The position numbers and the translations under genes were made by a program. Source: Bacillota bacterium (GTDB lineage Bacteria > Bacillota > Clostridia > Christensenellales > SZUA-584). Taken from it: a stretch of 57,909 bases of DNA. Below, in pieces: positions 31,519 to 40,546 of the stretch; position 1 is the stretch's first letter; every line of letters starts with the position of its first letter. The stretch lies in contig JAEWTW010000041.1 of NCBI GenBank assembly GCA_023397655.1, positions 1 through 57,909 on the forward strand, given 5' to 3'. Below the pieces are notes generated by a model. The model was not told the origin of the DNA and did not search any database. It saw nothing but the letters and a program-made list of their open reading frames with translations.

Positions 31519-33591
31519 TTACAGCTGCCAGCCATTGTCCACCGGCAGTTCGAGCATAAAGCGGGTATATTCTCCCGGTTCCGTCTCCACCTCAATTTTG
31601 CCATGGTGATCCTTAACGATGCCATGACTAATTGAAAGACCGAGGCCTGTGCCGGTCTCTCGCGGTTTCGTTGAGAAAAACGGGTCAAACATGCGCTCCC
31701 TGACTTCGTCCGTTATGCCGTTCCCCCGGTCCTCCACCGCGATACGCACCCACCGTCTGTCATCCCTTTCAAACAGCCTGCAGCCTACCCGTATCGTTTT
31801 GTTTTCATCGTATTCGGGATACTTCTCATTGAGCGCGTCGCGCGCGTTGGTCAGCAGGTTCATCAGCACCTGTTGGATCTGCTGGCTGCGGCACTTTATC
31901 TCCGGAAGCCCTTCATCCAGCTGGATATCCAATGTGATCTGATCCTTCTTGATAACGGTGTTAATCAGGGACACTGTCTGTCCGATGATATCATAAACGC
32001 TGGCATAGCTGTGCGTCTGTTTCTCATGGCGGGAAAACTGCAGCAGGTTTTTTACAATCACCGATATGCGTTCCGTCTCGTGTATGATCTCCTGCGCATA
32101 TGCTGTGCCGGATCCTGACAAGCCTGCCTCGTCGAGTATCAGCTCGGCATAGTTCATGATGCCGTGAATGGGATTGTTTATTTCATGCGCCACGCCTCCG
32201 GCCAGCGTGCCGATTGCCTCCAGCTTCTGCTGCTGGCGCTGCTGGGCTTCCATTTCCATCCGCAGGTTTTCAATGCGCTTACGCTCTGTGATGTCCCGGA
32301 CAAACACCAGCATGCCCGGCATCTGCTGGTACTGTATTGAAACCGCGGATACCTCTACATATACATTCGACCCGTCCAGACGCTTGAACACCTCTTCCAG
32401 CGGCGGCGCGCTGACAGACAGACGAGCCATCCGTTCTGACCGCTGCCTGACAATTTCATGGTAGTGCGGGTGAATGTGCGCCCATACCGGGCGGCCAGTC
32501 AGTTCATCTTCGCTTGCTGCGCCCATCAGACGGATCATCTCGTTATTGACGAATACAAGCCTTTCTTCGACAGCAATGTATATGGCGTCGGGCGCAGTTT
32601 CCACCAGAAGCTGGAATCGGTTTTCGCTCTCCGCCAGTGCCACGCGCGATTTATTCTTCTCGGATACATCATGGATAATGGAATACAGCAGCGTCTGCCC
32701 TTCCACTTTGATCGGCCCGCTGAACGTCTCCACATCCGCAGTATCACCGGATGCCTTTCGGTGTCTGAACTGAAAATGACGGCGCCGCTCGAACAGGGCA
32801 TTATTCATCTCCTGTTCGACTTCTTCCCTGCTCAGTGTGTTGATATCCGATATGTTCATGCTTGTGAGTTGCTCGCGGTCCCATCCGTAAAAATCGGATG
32901 CCGCCGGGTTGGCGTCCACAATACATCCGGTCTCTGGGTTGATCAGCAACATGACGGCATAATTATTCTGAAAGAGGCTTTTGTACCGGCTTTCTGCTTC
33001 CGCCAGCTTGATCAGCTCATTATTACGCATCTGCTGACGCAGCAGCAGCGTTCCCAATAGCACTGTCGCAATGGGATAGATGACCATGACGGGAAGGCTG
33101 ATCTGGCTCAATACTTTGATTGGGTCAGGCATGAAGAACATACACAGCAGCATCACGGCATGCACGCTGAGGCCCATTAAATAAAGGTAAATGGGCTGCA
33201 AACGGACCTTTGACCGACGCAGCACTTTGCGCCACAGCAGGCCGATCACCACCGAACAGACAATAACAGCACATCCGGCTATTGCCCCGGCACCCCCAAT
33301 AAAGATGATCCGATAGGCCAGCGCCATCACAGCCGCGACAGCCGACGGTATTGCGCCAAAGCAAAGCGCCGCTACGCTCAGCATTATTGAGCGTGTATCA
33401 AACGTGATGCCTGGCTCCAGTACATAAGGGAAACTCATCACCAACACGCAAACAAAGCCGATAAACACACCGTTAAGACCACCGGAGATCTTCTTCCATT
33501 TGTCAGGCAGCTGATAGCTGACTTCGTAAATAATCCCCAATGCCAGCAACAAGGAAGCGTTGTAGATCAATGCAATTTCAATTCTGTCCAT
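31519..33591 (-). CDS. membrane sensor histidine kinase with LytS-like 5TM region and two PAS domains
   Basis: 690 residues. About six membrane helices (1-200) resemble the 5TM-5TMR_LYT sensor of LytS. PAS domain 1 (about 205-320) starts SRYKSLFQNNYAVMLLINPE and PAS domain 2 (about 325-440) starts ENRFQLLVETAPDAIYIA. The dimerisation helix carries the phospho-accepting His in GGVAHEINNPIHGIMNYAEL (near 468). The ATPase domain has LLTNARDALNEKY (N box), VEDRGNGI (G1) and GTGLGLSIS (G2). No response regulator is adjacent, so it is an orphan kinase. AGGGG precedes ATG 33591, and a CCTGA/TCAGG palindrome at 33605-33617 may regulate it. Confidence 0.9.
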   Translation of the reverse strand: MDRIEIALIYNASLLLALGIIYEVSYQLPDKWKKISGGLNGVFIGFVCVLVMSFPYVLEPGITFDTRSIMLSVAALCFGAIPSAVAAVMALAYRIIFIGGAGAIAGCAVIVCSVVIGLLWRKVLRRSKVRLQPIYLYLMGLSVHAVMLLCMFFMPDPIKVLSQISLPVMVIYPIATVLLGTLLLRQQMRNNELIKLAEAESRYKSLFQNNYAVMLLINPETGCIVDANPAASDFYGWDREQLTSMNISDINTLSREEVEQEMNNALFERRRHFQFRHRKASGDTADVETFSGPIKVEGQTLLYSIIHDVSEKNKSRVALAESENRFQLLVETAPDAIYIAVEERLVFVNNEMIRLMGAASEDELTGRPVWAHIHPHYHEIVRQRSERMARLSVSAPPLEEVFKRLDGSNVYVEVSAVSIQYQQMPGMLVFVRDITERKRIENLRMEMEAQQRQQQKLEAIGTLAGGVAHEINNPIHGIMNYAELILDEAGLSGSGTAYAQEIIHETERISVIVKNLLQFSRHEKQTHSYASVYDIIGQTVSLINTVIKKDQITLDIQLDEGLPEIKCRSQQIQQVLMNLLTNARDALNEKYPEYDENKTIRVGCRLFERDDRRWVRIAVEDRGNGITDEVRERMFDPFFSTKPRETGTGLGLSISHGIVKDHHGKIEVETEPGEYTRFMLELPVDNGWQL

Positions 33592-33604
33592 TCGTTACCC
33601 CTAT

Positions 33605-33673
33605 CCTGATATTCAGGCTGATCATTAATTCGCATTGACGGAAAATTATAGTATCATTCATATATACTACAAT
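33605..33673 (-). promoter_or_regulatory. promoter and palindrome of the histidine kinase gene
   Basis: TTGTAG (33667-33672), 16 bp, TATAAT (33645-33650) on the minus strand. The dyad CCTGA-TAT-TCAGG (33605-33617) sits between the -10 and the start codon. Confidence 0.45.
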
Positions 33674-33714
33674 TACAGGACAAAACCCTTCAAATATACC
33701 CAAATATGCCGATA

Positions 33715-34022
33715 AAATACGAAAATCCGCTGAATGCTCAGCGGACCATATAAAATACTGCTTATTAGTTATTATTTTACATATTTCGCGGTGATCTGCT
33801 TTTTATTAATCTAATGGTGAATTCGACTCATTTGCTCAGCTCTGCCGAGTGGTGTGCTTCCCGTCACACCACCGCGGCGGCTGAATCTCTTTTCTCCCCG
33901 TCCACTCAAACATCTCCCTAAAATGTCCACTGCCCGACCAGGCAATGATAATTGAGTGATCAAAAAGCGTCGTACAACAATCTCCCTTTTGAGTTTCTTT
34001 TTTAACTTTTATTTTCTTCTGA
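33715..34022 (-). ncRNA. structured noncoding RNA of about 300 nt, possibly raiA-motif class
   Basis: A minus-strand transcription unit without a plausible gene. It has a perfect sigma-A promoter at 34028-34056 and a terminator hairpin at 33727-33744. The core from about 33970 to 33795 folds into nested stems: closing stem GCTTTTT (33962-33968) with AAAAAGC (33798-33804); CACTCAA (33952-33958) with TTGAGTG (33903-33909); a small TGCC/GGCA hairpin inside it; and an eight-base stem GTGGTGTG (33865-33872) with CACACCAC (33849-33856), capped by ACGGGAAG. The GC content and C/G-rich loops differ from the AT-rich flanks. The motif reminds me of the raiA-motif (ArrA) RNA of Clostridia, but no raiA gene is nearby and I cannot verify it. 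tmRNA, SRP, RNase P and 6S RNA signatures are absent. Confidence 0.7.
33721..33744 (-). terminator. terminator of the noncoding RNA
   Basis: CCGCTGA (33738-33744 on the minus strand) pairs with TCAGCGG (33727-33733); loop GCAT; ATTTTCGTATTTT follows. Confidence 0.65.
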
Positions 34023-34027
34023 TATCA

Positions 34028-34056
34028 ATTATACTGATAGAGCAGTGTTATGTCAA
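34028..34056 (-). promoter_or_regulatory. perfect consensus promoter of the noncoding RNA
   Basis: TTGACA (34051-34056), exactly 17 bp, TATAAT (34028-34033). It is the only fully consensus sigma-A promoter I found in the window, implying high constitutive transcription toward 33.7 kb. Confidence 0.85.
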
Positions 34057-34095
34057 CCATGATTGATGGATAATATTCCATAATTAAATTGCATA

Positions 34096-34123
34096 TTGAC
34101 ATATCAGGTATTATAGTTACATT
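34096..34123 (+). promoter_or_regulatory. promoter of the SorC-family regulator
   Basis: TTGACA (34096-34101), 16 bp, TACATT (34118-34123). A short TTATA/TATAA dyad (34111-34127) overlaps it and could be the autoregulatory site. Confidence 0.45.
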
Positions 34124-34146
34124 ATAAACTTTAAAGATGAGGGTGT

Positions 34147-35106
34147 ATGGGCAGACATAAAGCCGTTGATGTTTCATTTGAAATGATGCAAAAGGTAACG
34201 CTCGCGGCAGAGCTCTATTATGTGTATCATCTGACGCAAAGCGATATTGCCGCTCAGATGGGGGTTTCCCGTGTTTGGGTAGGGAAGCTGCTGCAAAAAG
34301 CTGAGGATTTGGGTATAGTGCGCATTGAAGTTAACACCGCGTCAGCTGGTATATCCGAACTGGAAAATGCTCTGAAGAATAATTTCGGTTTAAAATGCGC
34401 CAAGGTCATCCGCTGTGCGGGGTTGGAATCCAGTCAGCAAACCTGCGCCCGGGCTGCCGCCAGTTATCTTGCAGGCATATTGCACCCCGATGACTGTGTA
34501 AGCACTTTTTGGGGTACAACACTGGCCTCAATCGTTTCCCAATTCGTACCGCTGAGCTTTCCCAACGTTACCGTGGTTCCTTTTTCCGGCGGTCTCGGCA
34601 ATAACAAGGCGGTTACGCCCAACCAAATCGCTTATATACTTGCGGAAAAGCTTTCAGCCAAGGTTTGCCCGCTGCATGCGCCCGGAATTTTGGCAGGTCG
34701 AAAGGAACGCGATTTGCTGCTGAGCGACCCCGCCATACGTGACACCATCGAGCTGTCGGAAAACGCCGACGTACTTGTACTTGGCATGGGGCCTCTCAGG
34801 CATCCAACCCTGGTCAGTACGAGAGGGGTATCTGAAGAAGAGTTTGCCGATCTGGAATCCATAGGATGCGTGGGAGATATATGCCTTACCTTTCTGGACA
34901 GTGAGGGTCATCTGATTGACCACCCCATTCATGACCGGATACTGAGCGGAAACCTGACGAAAGCCCGGCGACATGCGCGCGAGGTGATCACTGCCTCCTG
35001 CGGCATCACCAAGGCCGGCATATTGCGCGCGTGCATGGTCGGCAAGTGGGTGGATACCGTCTTCACGGATGAAGCAACAGCGCAAGCCATTCTTGCTATG
35101 GATTAA
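34147..35106 (+). CDS. SorC/DeoR-type sugar-binding transcriptional regulator
   Basis: 319 residues. The N-terminal helix-turn-helix is AAELYYVYHLTQSDIAAQMG followed by VSRVWVGKLLQKAEDLGIV. The rest is the sugar-phosphate-binding domain of the SorC/CggR family, with DDCVSTFWGTTLASIV, VVPFSGGLG, DVLVLGMGPL and GCVGDICLTFLDSEG. Effectors are usually phosphorylated sugars. It starts at ATG 34147 with a GATGAGGG stretch upstream. No sugar genes are adjacent and the helicase gene follows 127 bp later, so the target operon is unknown. Confidence 0.88.
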   Translation: MGRHKAVDVSFEMMQKVTLAAELYYVYHLTQSDIAAQMGVSRVWVGKLLQKAEDLGIVRIEVNTASAGISELENALKNNFGLKCAKVIRCAGLESSQQTCARAAASYLAGILHPDDCVSTFWGTTLASIVSQFVPLSFPNVTVVPFSGGLGNNKAVTPNQIAYILAEKLSAKVCPLHAPGILAGRKERDLLLSDPAIRDTIELSENADVLVLGMGPLRHPTLVSTRGVSEEEFADLESIGCVGDICLTFLDSEGHLIDHPIHDRILSGNLTKARRHAREVITASCGITKAGILRACMVGKWVDTVFTDEATAQAILAMD

Positions 35107-35233
35107 TGCATTTTGGATTGTTCATTTATTTCTGTAGCAGCATCTGAGCAGCATCTGTTAGCCTATCACCGGCATTCCTCAAAACAGGCTATGCTTTAAA
35201 CAGATAAATCATATTACATCTGAAGGCGGCACG

Positions 35234-37933
35234 ATGAAATCATTCAATGGTATTCGGTTCAAAGGCACATTTCGTGATTATCAGCAGTCAGTATTAGACA
35301 ATATTGACAGTCATTTAAGCGACAGCAAGATTCACATCGTTGCAGCCCCAGGCAGCGGAAAAACTGTGCTAGGTCTGGAACTTGTCAGGCGTCTCAATCA
35401 GACGGCTTTGATACTCTCCCCTACCGTCACAATACGCCAGCAATGGGGTGAGCGGTTTGGGGATATGTTTTTGTCAAAGCAAGAGAACCTGCACGAATAC
35501 ATGTCCTTTCATCTGGGTGAACTCAAACTGATGACCGCCGTTACATACCAGAGCCTGCATGCTGCATGGACTCGGTCGATACAAAATGGCTGCTGCGAGA
35601 CAGACGATGCTGACGAAGAATGCGAAGCTGAGGACTACACAGGTTTTGATGTGGTGGCCGCCGTTAGATCCGCCGGCATCCGGACTATCTGCCTGGACGA
35701 GGCGCATCATCTGCGCAGCGAGTGGCAAAAATCGCTGGAAGCTTTTCTGGCTGCGGTACAGCATGATGTCATTATCATCTCTCTCACAGCGACGCCGCCT
35801 TATGACAGCCCACCAAACGAGTGGAACCGTTACATATCGGTTTGCGGTGAAATTGACGAGGAAATATCCGTTCCCGAACTGGTGAAGCAAAGGACGCTAT
35901 GCCCCCATCAGGATTATATATGCTTCAACTTTCCCTCCGATGAAGAACTGGATGCGCTTCAGGAATACCAAGTTCGCGCCAGCCATTGCGTGGATAACGT
36001 TCTTGGCAGCGGGCTTCTGGCACAGATGGTTGAAAAAAGCGCCCTTCTCTCCCGCTATCCACAGATGGAAGAATTCCTGCTGGAAAACGTAAAAGGGACT
36101 ATTGCACTGCTCGTGCTGATACAGTATGCAGGAATATCTCTGCCCCAGAAGCTGATAGCGCTGGTGTCTCCATCCGGACGGCTGCCAATTGCAACACTGT
36201 CATTTGCAGAAACGGCCTTTCAGCTGGTGTTGGATCATCCGGAGGTGTTTTCACAGGAAGCAGTGGATGCGTTGAAAAAACGCCTGTCAGAAGAAAGCCT
36301 TTTGTATAATAAAAGAGTATGTCTGGCATCCAATGAACGGCTCAAGCGTCGGCTTATCTCCTCAGCCGGCAAGTTATCCAGCATCGCTCGAATTGCAAGG
36401 GCGGAATCCAATGCGTTAAACGAGCAGCTGCGTATGGTAATACTGACAGACCACATTAAAAAGGACTTGCTTCACATCGTGGGCACGTATGAGGAAATAG
36501 CCACGATTGGTACTGTTACAGTTTTCGAAACATTACGCCGTGCAGTGGGAGATGTTCCCATCGGCCTGCTGTCGGGCGGGCTGGTTATTCTGCCGGAAGA
36601 TGCGCTGGACAGTGTACGCTCGCTGGCCGAAAAGTGTAGTATACCGCTTTCTTTTCGCCCTCTGAACGACACCGGATATTGTGAGATCACGTTCCTGGGT
36701 TCCAACAAGCATAAGGTTGCCATTGTCACAGAGCTGTTTCGGCAGGGATTGGTGCGCATAATCGTGGGTACTGCTGCGTTGCTGGGTGAAGGTTGGGATT
36801 CTCCGTGTATCAACAGCCTGATACTCGCCAGCTATGTGGGCAGCTTTGTACTTTCCAATCAAATGCGCGGCAGAGCCATACGCATAGATCCTTGTGACCC
36901 GGCTAAAACCTCTAATATCTGGCATCTCTGCACCGTAGAGCCGCCCCCGCGGAGTCTCAAGGACCGAATACTGCAGGCCATGGAAGGAACCCCCAACAGT
37001 AAAGATACACTGCACTCCTCTGATTATCCGACGCTTCGCCGCCGGTTCGAATGCTTCCTCGCACCGGCATATCACAGAGACGTGATTGAAAGCGGCATAC
37101 GCCGCGTCGACATCATCCAGCCTCCATTTGACAGCAGCGGCATTGCCCGAATCAATCAGCAGATGCTGGCGCTCGCGGCAGATAGGCAGGCTCTGGCTGA
37201 CAAATGGGCGCGCTCACTCAGCGGTGAACTGCACCCCGAAGTGTTGCTCGTCTCCGAAGCGCCGTCGTCCATCCAGCCGCGAAGCTTTGTGTTTATAAAC
37301 ATGCTGTGGCCAACGATATTAAGCCTGGCTTTCATAGCTCTTGTACGCGCTATCACATACACTGCGTTTGGCATCGGCTCTGTTCTGGGGCTGATTGTCT
37401 GCGCGCTCATGATATTCGGCGTCATAAAGGGCTACAGGAAGGCCTTGCGCTTCATATCTCCCCGCAAAACCATTGAAACGCTGGGCAACTGTATACTGAA
37501 TACGCTCAAAGATATCGAAGCGGTAAAAAGCGCGGAGTCAGTGGTGGAGGTTATTTCCGATTCAAAAGGAGTAAGCGTCCAATGCGCCATAGCCGGTGCA
37601 TCACTGCGTGAAAAAGAGGTGTTCGCCGCCGCCATACGAGAGCTGCTTTCCCCCATCAATAATCCGCGTTATATACTGGTCAAAAAGGACCGTCTTTTCA
37701 AGAGAAGGCGTTACACTCAATGCTATGCCTGTCCGTCGGTCATTGGCGCAAAAAAGGAATTCGTTGAGAGATTACTTCATCATCTGAAACGCACAGCCGG
37801 CGCATTTGAACTAATCTTTACACGTAACGAAACAGGCCGGGCCGAGCTGCTCAAATGCCGGCGCTGGTCTTATATCAATCAAAACGACATACTCATCGAA
37901 GGCAAAAAGGCTGTGCGATCCTGCTGGGAATAA
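35234..37933 (+). CDS. DEAD/DEAH-type SF2 helicase fused to membrane segments
   Basis: 899 residues. RecA domain 1 has the DYQQSVLDNI Q-like region, Walker A in APGSGKT (38-44), Walker B ICLDEAHH (152-159) and motif III SLTATPP. A long inserted helical region (about 245-450) follows. RecA domain 2 has VGTAALLGEGWDSP (about 511-524) and motif VI QMRGRAIR (about 542-549). Residues about 685-740 are hydrophobic (two helices: LWPTILSLAFIALV and GSVLGLIVCALMIFGVI), then a soluble C-terminal domain of 160 residues with CRRWSYINQNDILI at its end. Helicases rarely carry membrane helices. I know no named family that fits. The gene stands alone behind its own GAAGGC site. Confidence 0.75.
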   Translation: MKSFNGIRFKGTFRDYQQSVLDNIDSHLSDSKIHIVAAPGSGKTVLGLELVRRLNQTALILSPTVTIRQQWGERFGDMFLSKQENLHEYMSFHLGELKLMTAVTYQSLHAAWTRSIQNGCCETDDADEECEAEDYTGFDVVAAVRSAGIRTICLDEAHHLRSEWQKSLEAFLAAVQHDVIIISLTATPPYDSPPNEWNRYISVCGEIDEEISVPELVKQRTLCPHQDYICFNFPSDEELDALQEYQVRASHCVDNVLGSGLLAQMVEKSALLSRYPQMEEFLLENVKGTIALLVLIQYAGISLPQKLIALVSPSGRLPIATLSFAETAFQLVLDHPEVFSQEAVDALKKRLSEESLLYNKRVCLASNERLKRRLISSAGKLSSIARIARAESNALNEQLRMVILTDHIKKDLLHIVGTYEEIATIGTVTVFETLRRAVGDVPIGLLSGGLVILPEDALDSVRSLAEKCSIPLSFRPLNDTGYCEITFLGSNKHKVAIVTELFRQGLVRIIVGTAALLGEGWDSPCINSLILASYVGSFVLSNQMRGRAIRIDPCDPAKTSNIWHLCTVEPPPRSLKDRILQAMEGTPNSKDTLHSSDYPTLRRRFECFLAPAYHRDVIESGIRRVDIIQPPFDSSGIARINQQMLALAADRQALADKWARSLSGELHPEVLLVSEAPSSIQPRSFVFINMLWPTILSLAFIALVRAITYTAFGIGSVLGLIVCALMIFGVIKGYRKALRFISPRKTIETLGNCILNTLKDIEAVKSAESVVEVISDSKGVSVQCAIAGASLREKEVFAAAIRELLSPINNPRYILVKKDRLFKRRRYTQCYACPSVIGAKKEFVERLLHHLKRTAGAFELIFTRNETGRAELLKCRRWSYINQNDILIEGKKAVRSCWE

Positions 37934-37935
37934 AA

Positions 37936-38436
37936 CTATTCAAACCCCGTAAACGCGGAAAGCCCGTCATCCGCGCTGATACCGCCGATCCGCCAGTAGT
38001 CTCCTTCCTGATACACGGCCAGCACCGCAAGGTATTCTCCCGCCGGTCCTGCAGACGTTTCGGTCATCACGGATATCGTGTATAGCTGTTGCCCTTGCGT
38101 CGTTTCGGTCACATGTCCGATAGCATAACCGCACACCCATGGGCTGGAAGTGCCGGTTACCCAATTCGGCGCCATTTTTTCCAGGCTTTGCGCGTATTCC
38201 TTTCGGAGGTCTTCGTCCATCACGGCATACTGCATGGCAGCGCTTCGCTTTATCAGCCCGCGTACCCACACGTCCACCGCCTGTTCCGGCCTGCAGACGC
38301 CCACATCGTCCATCGCACTCATCAGCAGCCTCGCCTTCACGGTATCATTCGTTTCCGGTATCGTCCGCTCCTCGGCAGCACAGCCGCCAAACAGCAGCAG
38401 TGCAGCCGCCAGCGCCCAAAGCAGCAACCTTTTCAC
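37936..38436 (-). CDS. small lipoprotein of unknown role
   Basis: 166 residues from a GTG start at 38436, chosen because a run of eight G lies seven bases upstream and the signal peptide then begins VKRLLLWALAAALLLFGGC with lipobox FGGC. The mature domain of about 145 residues has KARLLMSAMDDVGVC, a helical part with QSLEKMAP and a beta part with YTISVMTETSAGPAGEYLAVLAVY and WRIGGISADD, as in NTF2-like or DUF4829-type extracytoplasmic domains. It converges with the helicase gene with 2 bp between stops. Confidence 0.65.
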   Translation of the reverse strand: MKRLLLWALAAALLLFGGCAAEERTIPETNDTVKARLLMSAMDDVGVCRPEQAVDVWVRGLIKRSAAMQYAVMDEDLRKEYAQSLEKMAPNWVTGTSSPWVCGYAIGHVTETTQGQQLYTISVMTETSAGPAGEYLAVLAVYQEGDYWRIGGISADDGLSAFTGFE

Positions 38437-38558
38437 ACCTTCACCCCCCCTTAAAGTATGCTTATGCCCCACGGAGCGGCGACTTTACAAGGCGGTGATT
38501 GATTCTTTAAATAATCCGTCATATAATGGAAGTGATATTATAACATGGAGGATTTTAT

Positions 38559-38930
38559 ATGAGCGATAACCGAAAGAAAACTGTAGGCAGCCAGATCGTC
38601 AGTCTGACAGCGCTGCTGGCTGCCGCCGTATTCCTGATCATCGGGTTCACGAGAGGCGCCTGGCATATCGCCTGGGTGGTGTTTCTCGCCATTCCGATCG
38701 TATCCATTATTGTGGATATTGTCGTTAACCGAAAGGATGCCTCCGGCAAAGTCTCCGGGATTGTATCTCTGCTGTGCGTAGCGGCTTACATGCTGATGGG
38801 GTTTATGTGGGGTTTATGGCATCCGGGCTGGATCATATTCCTGGCAATTCCCATTTCGGGTGTCATTGTCAAGATCTTCACTTCCAAATCGGATTCCGAT
38901 CCGCCCAAGGATGAAAACGCAGCGCAGTAA
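38559..38930 (+). CDS. small four-helix membrane protein with internal repeat
   Basis: 123 residues. It is built of two similar halves, each with a helix, the motif WH(I/P)(A/G)W(V/I)(V/I)FLAIPI near residues 35-50 and 87-102, and a second helix, so it arose by internal duplication. A short basic head (SDNRKKTVGS) and an acidic tail (DSDPPKDENAAQ) flank it. Similar proteins are widespread in Firmicutes without assigned function. GGAGG lies upstream of the ATG. Confidence 0.7.
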   Translation: MSDNRKKTVGSQIVSLTALLAAAVFLIIGFTRGAWHIAWVVFLAIPIVSIIVDIVVNRKDASGKVSGIVSLLCVAAYMLMGFMWGLWHPGWIIFLAIPISGVIVKIFTSKSDSDPPKDENAAQ

Positions 38931-38942
38931 TACATAAAAGCA

Positions 38943-38969
38943 GGCGCGTCCGGCAAAGACGCGCCTTTT
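38943..38969. terminator. bidirectional intrinsic terminator
   Basis: GGCGCGTC (38943-38950) pairs with GACGCGCC (38958-38965); TTTT follows. Confidence 0.8.
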
Positions 38970-38995
38970 GTATTTCCGTTATTGGCAGATCACAG

Positions 38996-40282
38996 TCATG
39001 CCGAACCCAGCGTTGTGATCTCCATGTCTTCTTCATCTCGGAAAAAGCGGTCATAATACTCCGCCGCTTCCATTTGGCTTTCACGGCAAATTGCCGTCAT
39101 CAGGCTGAAGTTATCCAGTACGGATGCTACAGCCCGCCCGCAGATTGCACCGCTGTCCACCATGGAGCGCAGCAGGCGAATGCGCTTATCCCGTTCCATG
39201 CCGTCACGATACGGTCGTGGTTCGGTGATGGCAGTAAAAATATCCGCTACCGCCATGATGCGCGAGCCTACCGGAATGCTGTCCCCCTTAAGATGGAACG
39301 GATAGCCGTTGCCATCCAAGCGCTCGTGATGAAACGATGCCCATCGGTTGATAGTCTCAAACCCCTGTATGCGTCCCAGCAGCTGATAGGTGAAAAACGT
39401 ATGGCTGCGGATGGTGTTAAATTCACGATTATCCAGCTTGCCCGGTTTCTCCAGCACCGCGTTGTCTATAGCGAGCTTGCCCAGATCGTGAAGATAACCT
39501 GCCACCAGCATCATCAGGCATTCGTTACCGGAGAACCCCGCCAGCTCGGCAAGCTTCTCCGCCGTTTTGGCCACACCTGCCGAGTGTGTGGCGGTAAAGC
39601 GGCTGCGGAAGTCTATGATTCGGGACAGAAGACGCGAGAGGCTCAGCACCTCGTCCGCATTCAGCGTATATGTCTCGGGCATGAACAGAACAGGGTCAGG
39701 CGAAAGACGATGCTCCAGTTCCAGCCATACATATTCCCTGCCCGCCAGCGCTGCCAGCGCGTTTACAGCGTCCGGCGAAAACACCGTCCCTTCACGTTCT
39801 TTGATTGACGCAATGATACCGGGTATCTGCTCCAGCACACTGACACCTTCTTTGATCATAACCACGGCGCGGTCCGCGAGATGCACGATATGGCTTTCAA
39901 TGCCTACATTCTGCCCCATGATACTTTTACCTCTGCCGTAATCCCACCGCACATGGTGAAACCGCACGATATCAGCCAGTTCACCCAGAGGACCGAATTC
40001 CTCCAGCAGCCGTGCTCCCCGATATCCATGGCTGTTTGCCGTCACCGGTTCGCTCTCCACCAGTTCCAGACGTTCATTCAGAGATAATGCCCCGATGTCG
40101 TGGATGATGCCCGCCAAATAGACGTTGCGCTGAACACCCGCAGACAGTTCCATCTGCTGCGCGATACGGTATGCCAGACTGGCTGCTTGATGATGATGCC
40201 CTGCGACTGCCGGGGATACCAGGTCCACCGCACCGGACAGGCAGTCCAGCAGCTCATAAAGGCTGACTCTCATTTTATCCAT
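38996..40282 (-). CDS. tandem HD-domain protein with C-terminal HD-GYP (c-di-GMP phosphodiesterase-like)
   Basis: 428 residues, soluble. The first HD domain (about 20-140) has AGHHHQAASLAYRIA and LAGIIHDIGALS. The second (about 235-390) has THSAGVAKTAEKLAELAGF, VAGYLHDLGKLAI, IRSHTFFTYQLL and HHERLDGNGYPF, the HD-GYP signature with the GYP triplet intact (GYPF). HD-GYP proteins hydrolyse c-di-GMP to GMP. Two HD repeats in one chain resemble DUF3391-free response proteins of Clostridia. The gene is divergent from the Cys-repeat protein gene. Confidence 0.88.
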   Translation of the reverse strand: MDKMRVSLYELLDCLSGAVDLVSPAVAGHHHQAASLAYRIAQQMELSAGVQRNVYLAGIIHDIGALSLNERLELVESEPVTANSHGYRGARLLEEFGPLGELADIVRFHHVRWDYGRGKSIMGQNVGIESHIVHLADRAVVMIKEGVSVLEQIPGIIASIKEREGTVFSPDAVNALAALAGREYVWLELEHRLSPDPVLFMPETYTLNADEVLSLSRLLSRIIDFRSRFTATHSAGVAKTAEKLAELAGFSGNECLMMLVAGYLHDLGKLAIDNAVLEKPGKLDNREFNTIRSHTFFTYQLLGRIQGFETINRWASFHHERLDGNGYPFHLKGDSIPVGSRIMAVADIFTAITEPRPYRDGMERDKRIRLLRSMVDSGAICGRAVASVLDNFSLMTAICRESQMEAAEYYDRFFRDEEDMEITTLGSA

Positions 40283-40464
40283 GTTGATACCCGTATGGCG
40301 GCTGCGCTTCCATCATTGTTGTCATATCTATCCCTCGCTTGATATTCGTACAGGTTACTTTTCTATATAACACAAAACGACGCAAATCAATCAAATATTA
40401 TTCTTTGATAAGCTTCACCGACAATCCCAGCCAATCATTCCCATGTTAATCATACCCTTTATGA

Positions 40465-40528
40465 TTGACCAATCTGTAATATTATCGTAACATTCGTAGT
40501 ATCCGATTAACATTTATATCGGAACTAC
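40465..40528 (+). promoter_or_regulatory. promoter and structured leader of the Cys-repeat protein gene
   Basis: TTGACC (40465-40470), 17 bp, TAACAT (40488-40493). A dyad GTAG...CCGAT (40496-40507) and ATCGG..CTAC (40518-40528) starts right at the expected transcription start and ends 18 bases before the start codon. It may be an operator or a 5' hairpin. Confidence 0.5.
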
Positions 40529-40546
40529 ACGATACGGAGGTCAGTT

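Noticed and set aside
33795..33975. Cobalamin, Mn (yybP), glycine riboswitch or group II intron domain V in the same region
   Set aside because: Some short matches (GGGAA, GACGGGGAG) exist but the defining boxes are missing and no target gene follows on that strand within a normal leader distance.
33836..34000. Minus-strand open frame of about 45 codons inside the noncoding RNA unit
   Set aside because: No start codon with a ribosome binding site, and the stems I list explain the base pattern better.
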